Positions 26,817 through 35,109 are shown, counted from the first letter of the stretch. The stretch: 64,000 nucleotides of DNA from Enterobacter dykesii (GCF_008364625.2 NZ_CP126604.1:1922001-1986000); one strand, 5' to 3'. Numbers and translations are program-made. Notes: a model not told the origin generated them from the sequence alone.

Positions 26817-27646
26817 TGAACCTCGAAAACACCGTGAAATACCACTTCGCCAAGTCGACGCTTATTAGCGACTCTCCGCGCGCTACGGCGTCAGACTCAT
26901 TAAGCGGAACGGATATCATGGCCGCTATGGGCATGACGCAGGAACGGGCCGCCATGGGTTATAGCGCCTTTCTCGGGAAGATGGGTATCAGCAACAATGA
27001 CCGGGAGAGGGCGATCGAATTGCTGGCACAGTACGCACTGACCAAGTGCGACCGGGTTGCTGCACTTCGCAAACTGGATGCTGGGGTTAAACAACTTGTG
27101 ATGCATCAGCTGGCCAACTTCGCGTTTGAGGACTATTCCCGCAGCGCCGCAAGCGTGAAACATTGCGTATGTTGCGACGGACAGGGGTTCATTGACGCAG
27201 ATGTGTTTACGATGAAGACCAGCACCCCTTGGCACGCAAAAGATGTTATTAAAAAATCTACCGCTTGGGGGCTGAAAGTTATCCCTTCTCAATACGAAAA
27301 TAAACGCAAGGTGCGAGAATTGGCCCGGTTGCTGTGCCCAGAATGCAAGGGGAAGAAGGTTGTTAGTTGCGCCTGTAAAGATTGCCATGGACGCGGGAAA
27401 GCCGTTAATCAGGTTCTTACTGAACAGCAGGGTGTGCCGGTTCTGGCTGACTGTAAGCGCTGCAGCGGCCGGGGGTATGAACGAATTCCTTCCACTGAGG
27501 CTTACGGCGCGGTATGCCAGATAACGGATGCAATCAGCCTCGATACCTGGAAGAAGTCTGTTAAGCCATTCTACGATCAGCTCATCACCAAGTTTGATAT
27601 CGAAGAGGCTTGGGCTGATGCGCAGCTGAAGCAGATAACAAAATAG
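26816..27646 (+). CDS. Q: Late antitermination protein Q (phage 82 type)
   Basis: A 276-aa protein with four Cys/Gly zinc-knuckle repeats of DnaJ-like form: CVCCDGQG, CPECKGK, CKDCHGRG, CKRCSGRG. This is the antitermination-Q family of phage 82 type. It binds DNA and RNA polymerase at the late promoter so that transcripts pass the terminator at 27728. It is the last early gene and directly precedes the late-promoter region. Confidence 0.9.
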   Translation: MNLENTVKYHFAKSTLISDSPRATASDSLSGTDIMAAMGMTQERAAMGYSAFLGKMGISNNDRERAIELLAQYALTKCDRVAALRKLDAGVKQLVMHQLANFAFEDYSRSAASVKHCVCCDGQGFIDADVFTMKTSTPWHAKDVIKKSTAWGLKVIPSQYENKRKVRELARLLCPECKGKKVVSCACKDCHGRGKAVNQVLTEQQGVPVLADCKRCSGRGYERIPSTEAYGAVCQITDAISLDTWKKSVKPFYDQLITKFDIEEAWADAQLKQITK

Positions 27647-27838
27647 GGCGTGAAATTATCGTGAACTATTTACTTTTCCCGAATCTGTGGTAATTTTGCT
27701 CTAACGATGGGTTATTGCCTTCGTTTAAAGCCCTGCGGTTAACCCCGTGGGGCTTTTTGCTTAATAGCGATTTAAGAATTTCTAAAACCATCACTATTCA
27801 TTGCCTCTTATAATCTTTATATCGAAGAGGAGGGTATG
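27647..27838 (+). promoter_or_regulatory. Late promoter region (pR'-like) and leader
   Basis: Directly after Q. A possible promoter TTTACT - 16 bp - TAATTT (about 27670-27697) lies upstream of a strong hairpin, the expected order of pR', pause and tR'. Promoter match is weak; the position is the main support. Confidence 0.5.
27728..27758 (+). terminator. Late-leader terminator (tR'-like)
   Basis: AAGCCC ... GGGCTT stem around TGCGGTTAACCCCGTG, followed by TTTTT. Q should allow late transcription through it. Confidence 0.8.
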
Positions 27839-28030
27839 ATGAGAGAAGGCTATTACTGGATCCAGTACAATGGCAGCAGGCAGATCGCTTACTACATGCA
27901 CGAAAAAATCGACGATTTAGAGTCGGGTGAAGTTATCTATGGTGCATGGTACGTGACTCGTGGAGATGACCTTGCCAATAATGGCGAGGTTGAAGTAATT
28001 AGCGAGCGTATTGAAGAGCCAAAGCTGTAA
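27839..28030 (+). CDS. Hypothetical 63-aa late-leader protein
   Basis: MREGYYWIQYNGSRQIAYYM... an acidic, aromatic-rich small protein. GAGGAGGG is very strong; of two adjacent ATGs, 27839 has the better spacing. Such proteins occur between Q and the holin in related prophages. No function known. Confidence 0.6.
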   Translation: MREGYYWIQYNGSRQIAYYMHEKIDDLESGEVIYGAWYVTRGDDLANNGEVEVISERIEEPKL

Positions 28031-28070
28031 CAGCAAAAAATTATATGAAGCCTCTTAACTGTGCTAGGCG

Positions 28071-28364
28071 TTAGTACCCATGGAAGAAGTAGCGAATCTT
28101 CAAGCCGAGAAATTTCAAAACTGGCCAGACATAATGCTGGATTAAATATAGGACTGGTGGAACAACCAATGTCGCACCAGTTGCGCAGAGTGCGTATACC
28201 GCCGAGTCCTTTGCGATTAATGAGTAATTTAGGTTAAGTGTTTCAAGATTAATTGCATTGGCTGTACTTGAACCTACAAATCCAGAGCCAAAAACAACCA
28301 GAAACACGTAAAGTGATACTGTTATGAGCCTTAAAATTAACCGAATGTATTTCACGATGAACAC
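28071..28364 (-). CDS. Small membrane protein on the opposite strand (probable moron)
   Basis: 97 aa with an N-terminal hydrophobic segment (YIRLILRLITVSLYVFLVVF, possibly a signal or TM), an extracytoplasmic stretch, and a second TM (YALCATGATLVVPPVLYLI). It is antisense to the late operon, between the Q leader and the lysis genes, so it must have its own promoter. No family recognised. Lysogenic expression and a surface or exclusion role are inference. Confidence 0.6.
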   Translation of the reverse strand: MFIVKYIRLILRLITVSLYVFLVVFGSGFVGSSTANAINLETLNLNYSLIAKDSAVYALCATGATLVVPPVLYLIQHYVWPVLKFLGLKIRYFFHGY

Positions 28365-28466
28365 CTGCTGATTGATGCCATCTTTTTACACAAATGCCAT
28401 CTGTTTAGCTAGCTTAAGGTCTCTTGCTTCTAAATAATACCCTGCTCATTGCCTTACCCTCAGATT

Positions 28467-28489
28467 GCCAGCCTGTCGCTGGCTTTTTG
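28467..28489 (+). terminator. Hairpin terminator before the lysis genes
   Basis: GCCAGC - CTGTC - GCTGGC followed by TTTTT. Another block that Q-modified polymerase would pass; it also insulates the lysis genes. Confidence 0.75.
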
Positions 28490-28594
28490 ATTTCAGGCTC
28501 CGGGTACCATCATCGACACACCTTCTTGTTAATCGTCCCCACGGACTGACCCTTTTCAAACACACAGCACCCGCTAACTACGCGAGGTGAGAGT

Positions 28595-28819
28595 ATGTAT
28601 CGCATGGACAAACTAACCACCGGTGCTGCTTACGGCGCTTCAGCCGGCAGCATCCTAAACGGCATGCTGAATGCCTACAGTCCCGAGCAGTGGAACGCTA
28701 TCGGCGTGCTGGTGGGCATCATCATCGCTGTACTGACGTATCTGACGAATCTCTATTTCAAAATCCGCGAAGACAACCGCCGCAGCAGGAGCCGAGATGA
28801 ACCCGACACTCAAGAATAA
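28595..28819 (+). CDS. S: Class II holin (phage 21 pinholin type)
   Basis: 74 aa with two hydrophobic segments ([20 protein letters not shown] and [20 protein letters not shown]) and a basic tail ([14 protein letters not shown]). It matches phage 21 S, whose first segment is a SAR domain. The dual start Met1-Tyr-Arg-Met4 parallels the phage 21 MxxM motif that yields antiholin and holin. It depolarises the membrane and activates the SAR endolysin encoded next. It overlaps the endolysin gene by 23 bp. Confidence 0.9.
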   Translation: MYRMDKLTTGAAYGASAGSILNGMLNAYSPEQWNAIGVLVGIIIAVLTYLTNLYFKIREDNRRSRSRDEPDTQE

Positions 28820-29291
28820 GCTGGTGGGTGCCATAGTTGGTGGATCCGGAGCAATAACTATTGCTGCAGTAATGCTGGGCAATGCGGATGGGCTGGAAGG
28901 GCGTCGCTATTACGCCTATCAGGACGTGGTCGGCGTCTGGACCGTTTGTGATGGGCACACCGGTGCCGACATTCGCCGCGGTCACCGCTACACCGACAAA
29001 GAGTGCGACAACCTGCTGAAGGCAGATCTGCGAAAGGTGGCAAATGCCATCGACCCGCTAATAAAGGTCCATGTTCCCGAAACCACTCGTGCCGCACTTT
29101 ACTCTTTCACCTACAACGTGGGAGCTAGGGCGTTTAGCAGATCGACGCTGCTGAAAAAGTTAAATTCCGGCGACGTTCTGGGTGCATGCAAAGAACTGCA
29201 GCGCTGGACGTATGCCGGTGGTAAGCAGTGGAAGGGGCTGATCACCCGACGCGAGATTGAGCGTGAAGTTTGCGAGTGGGGCCAGCAATGA
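28797..29291 (+). CDS. R: SAR endolysin (phage 21 R-type lysozyme)
   Basis: 164-aa muramidase. The N-terminus [19 protein letters not shown] is a signal-anchor-release helix. The catalytic region [20 protein letters not shown] contains the Glu and Asp of the E-D-T triad, then VCDGHTG and the Thr. C-terminus [14 protein letters not shown] matches phage 21 R. Released from the membrane when the pinholin collapses the potential, it cuts peptidoglycan. Overlaps Rz by 4 bp. Confidence 0.93.
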   Translation: MNPTLKNKLVGAIVGGSGAITIAAVMLGNADGLEGRRYYAYQDVVGVWTVCDGHTGADIRRGHRYTDKECDNLLKADLRKVANAIDPLIKVHVPETTRAALYSFTYNVGARAFSRSTLLKKLNSGDVLGACKELQRWTYAGGKQWKGLITRREIEREVCEWGQQ

Positions 29292-29749
29292 GCCGATTAA
29301 CCGCAATCATCTGCGCTGTCGTTATCTGCCTGCTGGTTTCGATGGCCTGGGCGATTAACCACTACCGCGACAACGCCATCACATACAAAGACCAGCGCGA
29401 TAAAGCCACTGAGAATCTCAGCTTGGCTAACGACACCATCAAAGACATGCAGACCCGCCAGCGTGATGTCGCTGCACTGGATGCCAAATACACCGGAGAA
29501 CTGGCTGATGCGAAAGAAACCATTGAGCGTCTGCATAGCGATGTCATTGCTGGTCGTAAGCGGCTGCAGCTCAACGCAAACTGTCCCACGAACGGAGCGA
29601 CCGGCTCCGGCGGCCTGGGCGATGCTTCCGGCCCCCGACTTACTGACTCCGCTGAACGGGATTATTTCACCCTCAGAGAGCGAATCGTCACAGTGACGAA
29701 GCAGGTCGGCTATCTGCAGGACTACATCAAAGATCAGTGCCTGAAATAA
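29288..29749 (+). CDS. Rz: Spanin inner-membrane subunit Rz
   Basis: 153 aa starting [21 protein letters not shown], an N-terminal membrane anchor, then a periplasmic coiled coil ([20 protein letters not shown]). It pairs with Rz1 to fuse inner and outer membranes at the last step of lysis. The start at 29288 overlaps the endolysin stop. A farther upstream start is possible but unlikely. Confidence 0.9.
   Translation: MSRLTAIICAVVICLLVSMAWAINHYRDNAITYKDQRDKATENLSLANDTIKDMQTRQRDVAALDAKYTGELADAKETIERLHSDVIAGRKRLQLNANCPTNGATGSGGLGDASGPRLTDSAERDYFTLRERIVTVTKQVGYLQDYIKDQCLK
29508..29696 (+). CDS. Rz1: Spanin outer-membrane lipoprotein Rz1 (embedded in Rz)
   Basis: Lies wholly inside Rz in another frame. 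62 aa: [20 protein letters not shown] ends in the lipobox (VSGC), followed by a Pro-rich mature part ([16 protein letters not shown]). This nested arrangement is the lambdoid norm. Confidence 0.88.
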   Translation: MRKKPLSVCIAMSLLVVSGCSSTQTVPRTERPAPAAWAMLPAPDLLTPLNGIISPSESESSQ

Positions 29750-30100
29750 AAATATTTTCGAGTGTTCATGTCTATTTATGGCTATTCAAATGTACTCATG
29801 GCTATTAATTGTCTAGCTATATCTGCTTGAAATTTAATGATTTAATCAAGCCTTGCATCCGTGAGGCTTTTTATTTTGCGGTGACACCCCGCACTAAGAA
29901 CTGCCGACCGAATCGGTAGAGCATGTGCCTGCGATAACTGCCAGATCCTGATTGGCTATCGCATGTTCGATGCAGATGAAAAACACCGAACCCTAACCTG
30001 TGAAATGAGCCTTTGGAGACGTCAGTTTAATGCTGGCGAGCTTTCGGTGGGCTGGCGTTTCAATTCGGCAAAGGTTCATCTCACATGTAAGGAAAACGCT
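29750..30100. other. Non-coding gap after the lysis cassette
   Basis: Holds a terminator-like hairpin (29848-29877) and then 200 bp with no gene I can support. An open frame runs from 29963 into the Rha gene, but the ribosome site lies at 30101. Confidence 0.55.
29848..29877 (+). terminator. Hairpin with T-run after Rz/Rz1
   Basis: AAGCCT - loop - AGGCTT followed by TTTATTTT. Confidence 0.7.
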
Positions 30101-30625
30101 ATGAATAATCCGTCAGTTATTCCGGCCTTCGACTTCCGCGAAATGGTGCAAGCCAAAAACGGAGAGGTCGTTACCACATCCAGAAAAGTTGCTACGTACT
30201 TTGGAAAGCGACACGGTGATGTGCTCAGGAAAATCGAGCAGGTTAAGGCCGATTGCTCAAGTGAGTTTAGCCAACGCAATTTTGCGTCGGCTGATTATAT
30301 CGATGAGCAAGGTAAGATTCGCCCGATGTATAGCCTGACGAAAGATGGCTGGATCATGGTTGTGATGGGATTCACCGGGAAAGCTGCTGCGGCTATCAAA
30401 GAAAGCTACATTTCAGCGTTCAACTGGATGTCAGAGCAACTTAGCCGCCGTCTTGTCATGGGTGAAGCAATGCAGCACCGCTACGCCATCAAAGAAACGC
30501 GCTCAAAGCTGAAGGGAACGATCGGCAGCCGGTTGATGAACGAACGGAAGAAGGAAAAACGCACGCTAAAGCTTGAGCATGAGCACATCATGCAGGTGAC
30601 GCAGCCTGAGTTGCTGATTAGCTAA
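30101..30625 (+). CDS. Rha-family phage regulatory protein
   Basis: 174 aa; N-terminal TTSRKVATYFGKRHGDVLRKI and the IRPMYSLTKDGWIMVVMGFT block are the Rha (pRha) signature. Rha proteins are DNA-binding regulators encoded near terminase genes or in antirepressor positions of temperate phages. The C-terminal part is basic. The start at 30101 follows AAGGAAAACGCT. Regulatory target unknown. Confidence 0.85.
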   Translation: MNNPSVIPAFDFREMVQAKNGEVVTTSRKVATYFGKRHGDVLRKIEQVKADCSSEFSQRNFASADYIDEQGKIRPMYSLTKDGWIMVVMGFTGKAAAAIKESYISAFNWMSEQLSRRLVMGEAMQHRYAIKETRSKLKGTIGSRLMNERKKEKRTLKLEHEHIMQVTQPELLIS

Positions 30626-30727
30626 GCCGGCCATTACAAAGCTCATCTGAGGGTGGGCTTGATAATGGTTTATTGGGATAAATCCTAAGTGTATTCTATG
30701 GCTTCCACTAATGAAAAGGAGGTCCGT

Positions 30728-31003
30728 ATGTCAATATTAATTCCGCTTTTTAAACCTATCCATACTACTGATAATGCCGGAAGAAAAGTTCTAATCCAGG
30801 CTATTAACACCTCTTCAACTGACTGCATTCATGGCGTCATCATCGGCCAAAACGGAAGTGAAAACCCCACCAATTGGGACTTAAATGGCACTGCGAGAGA
30901 TAGGCCAAGTGATTGCAATATTGATTTAAGAAAAGAAGAGTTAATGTATCTGAAAGAGACGGCTTTAAAGATGCTTCCGGATGAAATTAAGAAGTTCATC
31001 TAG
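30728..31003 (+). CDS. Hypothetical 91-aa phage protein
   Basis: MSILIPLFKPIHTTDNAGRK ... ends DEIKKFI. AAGGAGG gives a very good site at 30728. No family recognised. It is AT-rich relative to its neighbours and ends at a perfect terminator, so it may be an independently expressed moron. Confidence 0.6.
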   Translation: MSILIPLFKPIHTTDNAGRKVLIQAINTSSTDCIHGVIIGQNGSENPTNWDLNGTARDRPSDCNIDLRKEELMYLKETALKMLPDEIKKFI

Positions 31004-31011
31004 TCGATAGA

Positions 31012-31034
31012 AACCGCCTTCGGGCGGTTTTTTG
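31012..31034 (+). terminator. Rho-independent terminator
   Basis: AACCGCC - TTCG - GGCGGTT with TTTTTTG after it, directly following the 91-aa gene. Confidence 0.9.
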
Positions 31035-31100
31035 TTGTCATCACCATGGGGCTGCTCATCGTAATGGCAATATCCCCACAAGCGGATAAAGAGGCTCTCA

Positions 31101-31302
31101 ATGTCCGACATCTACATCATCAAACTGACTACGAACGACGCGGCGAGTACACGGGCAAGATGTCACGGCGTCAGCCTGAGCTGGTTAATGGATTTGTGCC
31201 GCTGGCACGGAAACGGGCGAGTGGCTTTACTTCGCTCCTGGCGACGTGAAGCGCGTGAAGTTCACGCCATTGGAAGAGAGTATCGAAGAAAAGGGCGAAT
31301 GA
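31101..31302 (+). pseudogene. Small late-region gene with two frameshifts
   Basis: Protein-like sequence jumps frames: MSDIYIIKLTTND, then GEYTGKMSRRQPELVNGFVP, then TGEWLYFAPGDVKRVKFTPL ending EESIEEKGE and TGA at 31302. Together they make one coherent protein of about 67 aa; length is not a multiple of three. The frame changes fall near 31140 and 31195. Either the gene is decayed or two indels are sequencing errors. Function unknown. Confidence 0.5.
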
Positions 31303-31314
31303 TCGCCCTAATTG

Positions 31315-31554
31315 TTAACCGCGAGCCTCTCGACCTTCTTCATCTTCAGGTACTCGGTATCGCCAGTATTTATCTGGCTTAACCCAAACGACATTTTCTC
31401 CACTATCAACTCGGAATTTATTGATCAACTTTGTTGATAGCGCTTGGTTGCCATCCGCATTTTCTTTCAGGTGTTGCTCATTACCACTCTTTATCAGGTA
31501 ATCGACAACATCTTGCTGATAGAGGCATCCGTCGGTTGTTAATGTGGACAACAT
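31315..31554 (-). CDS. DUF6953-like protein, possibly missing its true start
   Basis: 79 aa (MLSTLTTDGCLYQQDVVDYL ... NVVWVKPDKYWRYR). It resembles a small family I recall as DUF6953, whose N-terminus normally extends a little upstream (xxVAxWM). The frame remains open upstream with DVTAWM, but no ATG or GTG is available before the YodC-like stop. So the start may be lost, or a rare start is used. Convergent with the late genes. Confidence 0.5.
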   Translation of the reverse strand: MLSTLTTDGCLYQQDVVDYLIKSGNEQHLKENADGNQALSTKLINKFRVDSGENVVWVKPDKYWRYRVPEDEEGREARG

Positions 31555-31598
31555 CCAAGCTGTAACATCGGGAATATTTAAAATAGACGCGTTTGGGT

Positions 31599-31811
31599 TT
31601 ACGGCTTTGGGTTTGTGTTTGTCAAAGACTCTTCGGTAAAACGTCCTTTTTCAAGTTTTTTTCCTGCAAACCATTGGCAAGTGTAATCACCAGTAAAGGC
31701 GCCTCCAAATTTGTGTATTTCATATACTGACATCTCTGGACCGCCTGATTTCAAATACACAGAATCACCAAGTTTAAAAAGCGCTTTTCTTTCAGTAGAA
31801 GAGTTACTCAT
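31599..31811 (-). CDS. YodC-family (DUF2158) protein
   Basis: 70 aa (MSNSSTERKALFKLGDSVYL) with the DUF2158 pattern FKLGDSVYLKSGGPEMSVYE and YTCQWFAGKKLEKGRFTEES. GGAAA precedes the ATG at 31811. Function unknown. It is on the opposite strand to the late genes, divergent from the terminase fragment, and probably expressed in the lysogen. Confidence 0.75.
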   Translation of the reverse strand: MSNSSTERKALFKLGDSVYLKSGGPEMSVYEIHKFGGAFTGDYTCQWFAGKKLEKGRFTEESLTNTNPKP

Positions 31812-31838
31812 AACTGATTTCCATATTAAAGAGAACAT

Positions 31839-32072
31839 ATGGCACTCACCGACAAACAAGAAATGTTCTGTCGCGAGTACCTCATCGATTTAAACGCCAC
31901 GCAAGCGGCTATTCGGGCGGGGTACAGCGCAAAAACAGCCAACCGTACTGCGTCCGAAAACCTATCAAAACCTGACATCCAGTCCAGAATTGCCGAACTT
32001 AAAGCGCAACGCAATGATCTGGTTGGCATAAATGCGATATACGTCCTAAATCGTCTCGTTGAGATAGACCAA
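31839..32072 (+). pseudogene. Small terminase subunit, N-terminal fragment
   Basis: The first 78 residues are a Terminase_2-type small subunit (KQEMFCREYLIDLNATQAAI, RAGYSAKTANRTASENLSKP). It normally continues another 70-100 residues. After NRLVEIDQ (32072) the sequence is no longer terminase; the frame runs on to 32162 through tail-gene DNA. This marks the left side of the structural-gene deletion. Confidence 0.85.
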
Positions 32073-32082
32073 AAACGTGGCA

Positions 32083-32244
32083 GGCGAACTGCCAGAAGGG
32101 GAAGTCAATTTGAAGTAGTAAAGCGGTTGGGCCGCCGCCGAAACCGGTTTATACCGGATTGAAGCTGATTCCATTAAAGCCCAGCCGCTATCCAGCAAAG
32201 TGATGACCATAAAAGCAACCTTCAAACAGGCATACGCACCATGA
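32083..32244 (+). pseudogene. Minor tail protein M, C-terminal remnant
   Basis: Frame reads GELPEGEVNLK, two stops (32116-32121), then AAAETGLYRIEADSIKAQPL and SSKVMTIKATFKQAYAP to TGA at 32244, overlapping the gpL ATG as expected for gene M. Only the C-terminal part remains. It is the right side of the deletion that begins in the small terminase gene. Confidence 0.65.
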
Positions 32245-32996
32245 TTACTGAAGATTATCAACGCCTCGAACCGGGTCAAAAAATACGTCTTCTTGAGGTA
32301 GACGGTTCTGCGTTTGGTCTGGACGACGTTCTGCGCTTTCACGCTTATAACCTCCCGCATACTGAAGAAGAGATTGCGGCTGCTGGTGGCGACGAATCAA
32401 AGTTAAAGGCGAAGAGTATCTGGTGGCAGGGCGAAGAGTATGGTGCCTGGCCATATAAGCTCGAGGGACTGGAAGCTTCAACCGATGGCAGTAGCGCCCA
32501 GCCGACGCTCACAGTTGCCAACATAGACAGTTCTATCACTGCGCTCTGTCTGGCCTATGACGATATGCTGCAGGCCAAAGTTACGATTCATGACACTTTT
32601 GCGCATTACCTGGATGAGCGCAATTTCCCGGATGGAAATCCAACATCAGATCCCTTGCAGGTGAGAAAGCGGGTTTTCTATATCGACGGTAAAAATAGCG
32701 AGCTTCCCGGTGAAAGTATCGAGTTTGTTCTTACCAGCCCGATGGATCTGCAGGGGGTGATGATCCCGACCAGACAGTTGCATTCCCTTTGCACATGGTG
32801 CATCCGGAATAAGTACCGAACCGGCGATGGGTGCGATTATGCCGGCACGCTTTACTTCGACAAAAACAACAATCCGGTAAGAGATCCCTCATTGGATGAA
32901 TGCAACGGCACGCTCACCGCCTGCAAGCTTCGGTTTGGTGAATACAATGAACTTCCTTACGGTGGTTTTCCGGGAACATCTTTGATTAGGAGCTAA
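32241..32996 (+). CDS. L: Minor tail protein L
   Basis: 251-aa lambda gpL-like tail-tip protein that binds an Fe-S cluster in the family. Four Cys (CTWCIRNKYR, GDGC, ECNGTL) support this. N-terminus ITEDYQRLEPGQKIRLLEVD is typical. It is complete, with the next gene K starting after 1 bp. Confidence 0.88.
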   Translation: MITEDYQRLEPGQKIRLLEVDGSAFGLDDVLRFHAYNLPHTEEEIAAAGGDESKLKAKSIWWQGEEYGAWPYKLEGLEASTDGSSAQPTLTVANIDSSITALCLAYDDMLQAKVTIHDTFAHYLDERNFPDGNPTSDPLQVRKRVFYIDGKNSELPGESIEFVLTSPMDLQGVMIPTRQLHSLCTWCIRNKYRTGDGCDYAGTLYFDKNNNPVRDPSLDECNGTLTACKLRFGEYNELPYGGFPGTSLIRS

Positions 32997-32997
32997 T

Positions 32998-33711
32998 ATG
33001 CGTCAGAAAACAATTCAGGACATCCTGGCGCATGCAGCGAAAGAATATCCCCGCGAATGCTGTGGCGTGATAGCGCAGAAAAGCCGGGTTGAACGCTATT
33101 TCCCTTGCCGTAACCTGTCTGCTGAACCAACGGAACAGTTTCACCTTGCGCCAGAGGATTACGCTGCTGCTGAAGACTGGGGGACGATAACGGGAATCGT
33201 GCATAGCCACCCCGACGCGACGACCCAACCAAGCGAACTGGACAAGGCTCAATGCGATGCAACGTTGCTGCCCTGGCATATAGTCAGTTGGCCTGAAGGA
33301 GACTTTCGTACCATTACTCCCCGCGGTGAATTGCCGCTGCTCGGGCGCCCGTTTGTGCTCGGGCACTACGACTGTTGGGGGCTGGTGATGAGCTATTACA
33401 GGCAGGAACATGGTATCGAATTGAAAGATTACCGTGTTCATTATCCGTGGTGGGAGGACTGCTATCCGGACAATTTCTATCAGGATTGCTGGTATGAGTG
33501 TGGTTTCCGCGAATTCAGTGGATCACCGATGCCGGGCGATTTGATCATCATGCAGGTGGAATCGAATAAGTGGAACCATTCAGGAATCTTACTGGAGGGG
33601 AACATGCTTCTGCATCATCTATATGGACATCTTAGCCAGCGAGTACCCTATGGTGGGTATTGGCGTGAGAGGACAAACAAAATCCTTCGCCATCAATCGA
33701 AGTTTATATAA
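32998..33711 (+). CDS. K: Tail-tip assembly protein K (JAB and NlpC/P60 domains)
   Basis: 237-aa protein with an N-terminal JAMM/Mov34 motif (ECCG, then GIVHSHPDATTQPSELD) and a C-terminal NlpC/P60 domain with the Cys in YDCWGLVMSYY and His in WNHSGI. Lambda gpK is required for tail assembly; the domains may process tail components or peptidoglycan. Intact in length. Confidence 0.9.
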   Translation: MRQKTIQDILAHAAKEYPRECCGVIAQKSRVERYFPCRNLSAEPTEQFHLAPEDYAAAEDWGTITGIVHSHPDATTQPSELDKAQCDATLLPWHIVSWPEGDFRTITPRGELPLLGRPFVLGHYDCWGLVMSYYRQEHGIELKDYRVHYPWWEDCYPDNFYQDCWYECGFREFSGSPMPGDLIIMQVESNKWNHSGILLEGNMLLHHLYGHLSQRVPYGGYWRERTNKILRHQSKFI

Positions 33712-33747
33712 TAATGAGTCCAACTTACTTCATTAACGGATATTAAT

Positions 33748-34359
33748 GTGGCATTTGTCAACTTGAATAATTTTTATATTAAAATGGTCGTGGTCTGCGT
33801 TCCATTTGTCGTTGGGGTCGGGCTTGCATGCTTGAGTTTCTTCGGGCACAGTCACAATCTATGGACTGGGTTTGGATATTTGATAACGTCCGTAGCAGTG
33901 AGTTTTTTCCTGTTGCGATGGTTGGTATGGGGAGATTTGAACCTCGCCAACGGTTCAGCCATTGCTACAATCGGAGGTGGGTTAGGTCTGATAGGAATCT
34001 TGGCTGGTTCAAATATTACTGATCCTGCATTTATTCAAGTGCGCACCGATTTACAGGAGTCCTTCTTAGATGCGTCCTTAAATTGCAAAGGTAATAAGAC
34101 GTTATTTGACGGTGCTCTTACGTCTTGTTTAGCAGCTACTTCTAAGGATGCTTTGGCGTTGGGGCAAGAGTTGATTAAAGCCAGGTATTTAGCTCCGACA
34201 TTATCTTTGGCAGATGGTGTGTATCATTCGAGCGATGAAGCTAAGGCGGATGCATGTTTAGTAAATTATTATTTACTTTCAAAGGAATGCCCAAGTAGCT
34301 TTATAGAATTCAATAAAAAACACCCAGAAGTTGCTAATCCGTCAGCCAATAATAAGTAA
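33748..34359 (+). CDS. Unknown membrane protein inserted between K and I (moron)
   Basis: 203 aa, GTG start, three N-terminal hydrophobic segments (VVVCVPFVVGVGLACLSFFG; LITSVAVSFFLLRWLVW; IATIGGGLGLIGILAG) and a C-terminal soluble part with four Cys. No family recognised. DNA is more AT-rich than K or I. K and I normally abut or overlap, so this gene is an insertion. It probably has its own promoter and modifies the host envelope; inference only. Confidence 0.65.
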   Translation: MAFVNLNNFYIKMVVVCVPFVVGVGLACLSFFGHSHNLWTGFGYLITSVAVSFFLLRWLVWGDLNLANGSAIATIGGGLGLIGILAGSNITDPAFIQVRTDLQESFLDASLNCKGNKTLFDGALTSCLAATSKDALALGQELIKARYLAPTLSLADGVYHSSDEAKADACLVNYYLLSKECPSSFIEFNKKHPEVANPSANNK

Positions 34360-34453
34360 GTTGATTTGAATTCTTGGATTGCGTGGTAAAAACATCAAAA
34401 AGTCTATCAACATTAACAGTCTCTCTTAGTCAAGAGAGACTTTGGAGGCATGT

Positions 34454-35056
34454 ATGACATTTTTAACTGGTCAGCCGATGAGAACCATACGCCTCTATGG
34501 AATACTTGGCTCAACATTTGGTCGTGAATTCAAACTTTCTGTTGCTTCGCCTAAAGAAGCCGTTCGTGCATTGTGTGTGATCGTGCCGGGTTTTGAGCGT
34601 TTCCTGAATACTAGTAAGCAGCGCGGGCTTACTTACGCTGTATTCAGTGGAAAGCGTAACCTGAACGATGATGAACTCTCTATGGATCAGAGCACCGCTG
34701 ATATCCGTATCGCGCCGGTTATCCTCGGGAGTAAACGTGGTGGAGTATTCCAGACCATCTTAGGCGTGGCTTTGGTCGCAGTTGGTGCTGTGGCGTCATA
34801 CTTTGGAGGTGGTGCTGTTGGCGTACCTCTAATGCAATTTGGCGCTGCGATGGCCCTTGGCGGTGTTGTGCAGATGCTATCTCCACAGACAACCGGACTT
34901 GCGAGCAAGCAATCGGCAGACAACAAGGCTAGTTATGCCTTTGGTGGAGTAACAAATACGACAGCTCAGGGCAATCCGGTACCTCTCTTGTACGGACGGC
35001 GCCGTATAGGTGGCGCGATCATCTCCGCCGGTATCTATGTTGAAGATCAGCAGTAA
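34454..35056 (+). CDS. I: Tail assembly protein I
   Basis: 200-aa lambda gpI-like protein with the N-terminal MRTIRLYGILGSTFGREFKL domain, a Gly/Ala-rich hydrophobic middle (GVALVAVGAVASYFGGGAVG) and C-terminal GNPVPLLYGRRRIGGAIIS. It acts in tail-tip assembly before J. GGAGG lies before 34454; an ATG four codons upstream overlaps the site. Confidence 0.88.
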   Translation: MTFLTGQPMRTIRLYGILGSTFGREFKLSVASPKEAVRALCVIVPGFERFLNTSKQRGLTYAVFSGKRNLNDDELSMDQSTADIRIAPVILGSKRGGVFQTILGVALVAVGAVASYFGGGAVGVPLMQFGAAMALGGVVQMLSPQTTGLASKQSADNKASYAFGGVTNTTAQGNPVPLLYGRRRIGGAIISAGIYVEDQQ

Positions 35057-35109
35057 GCATGGTGTAATGAGCTTACTTAATATGGGGTAACTTGAGCTTA
35101 GATTCAAAA

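Noticed and set aside
26209-26955. 248-aa minus-strand frame across rusA and neighbours
   Set aside because: It is antisense to four tightly packed nin-like genes with motifs.
29891-29960. Possible tRNA-like fold after Rz1
   Set aside because: I could not form acceptor, D, anticodon and T arms together.
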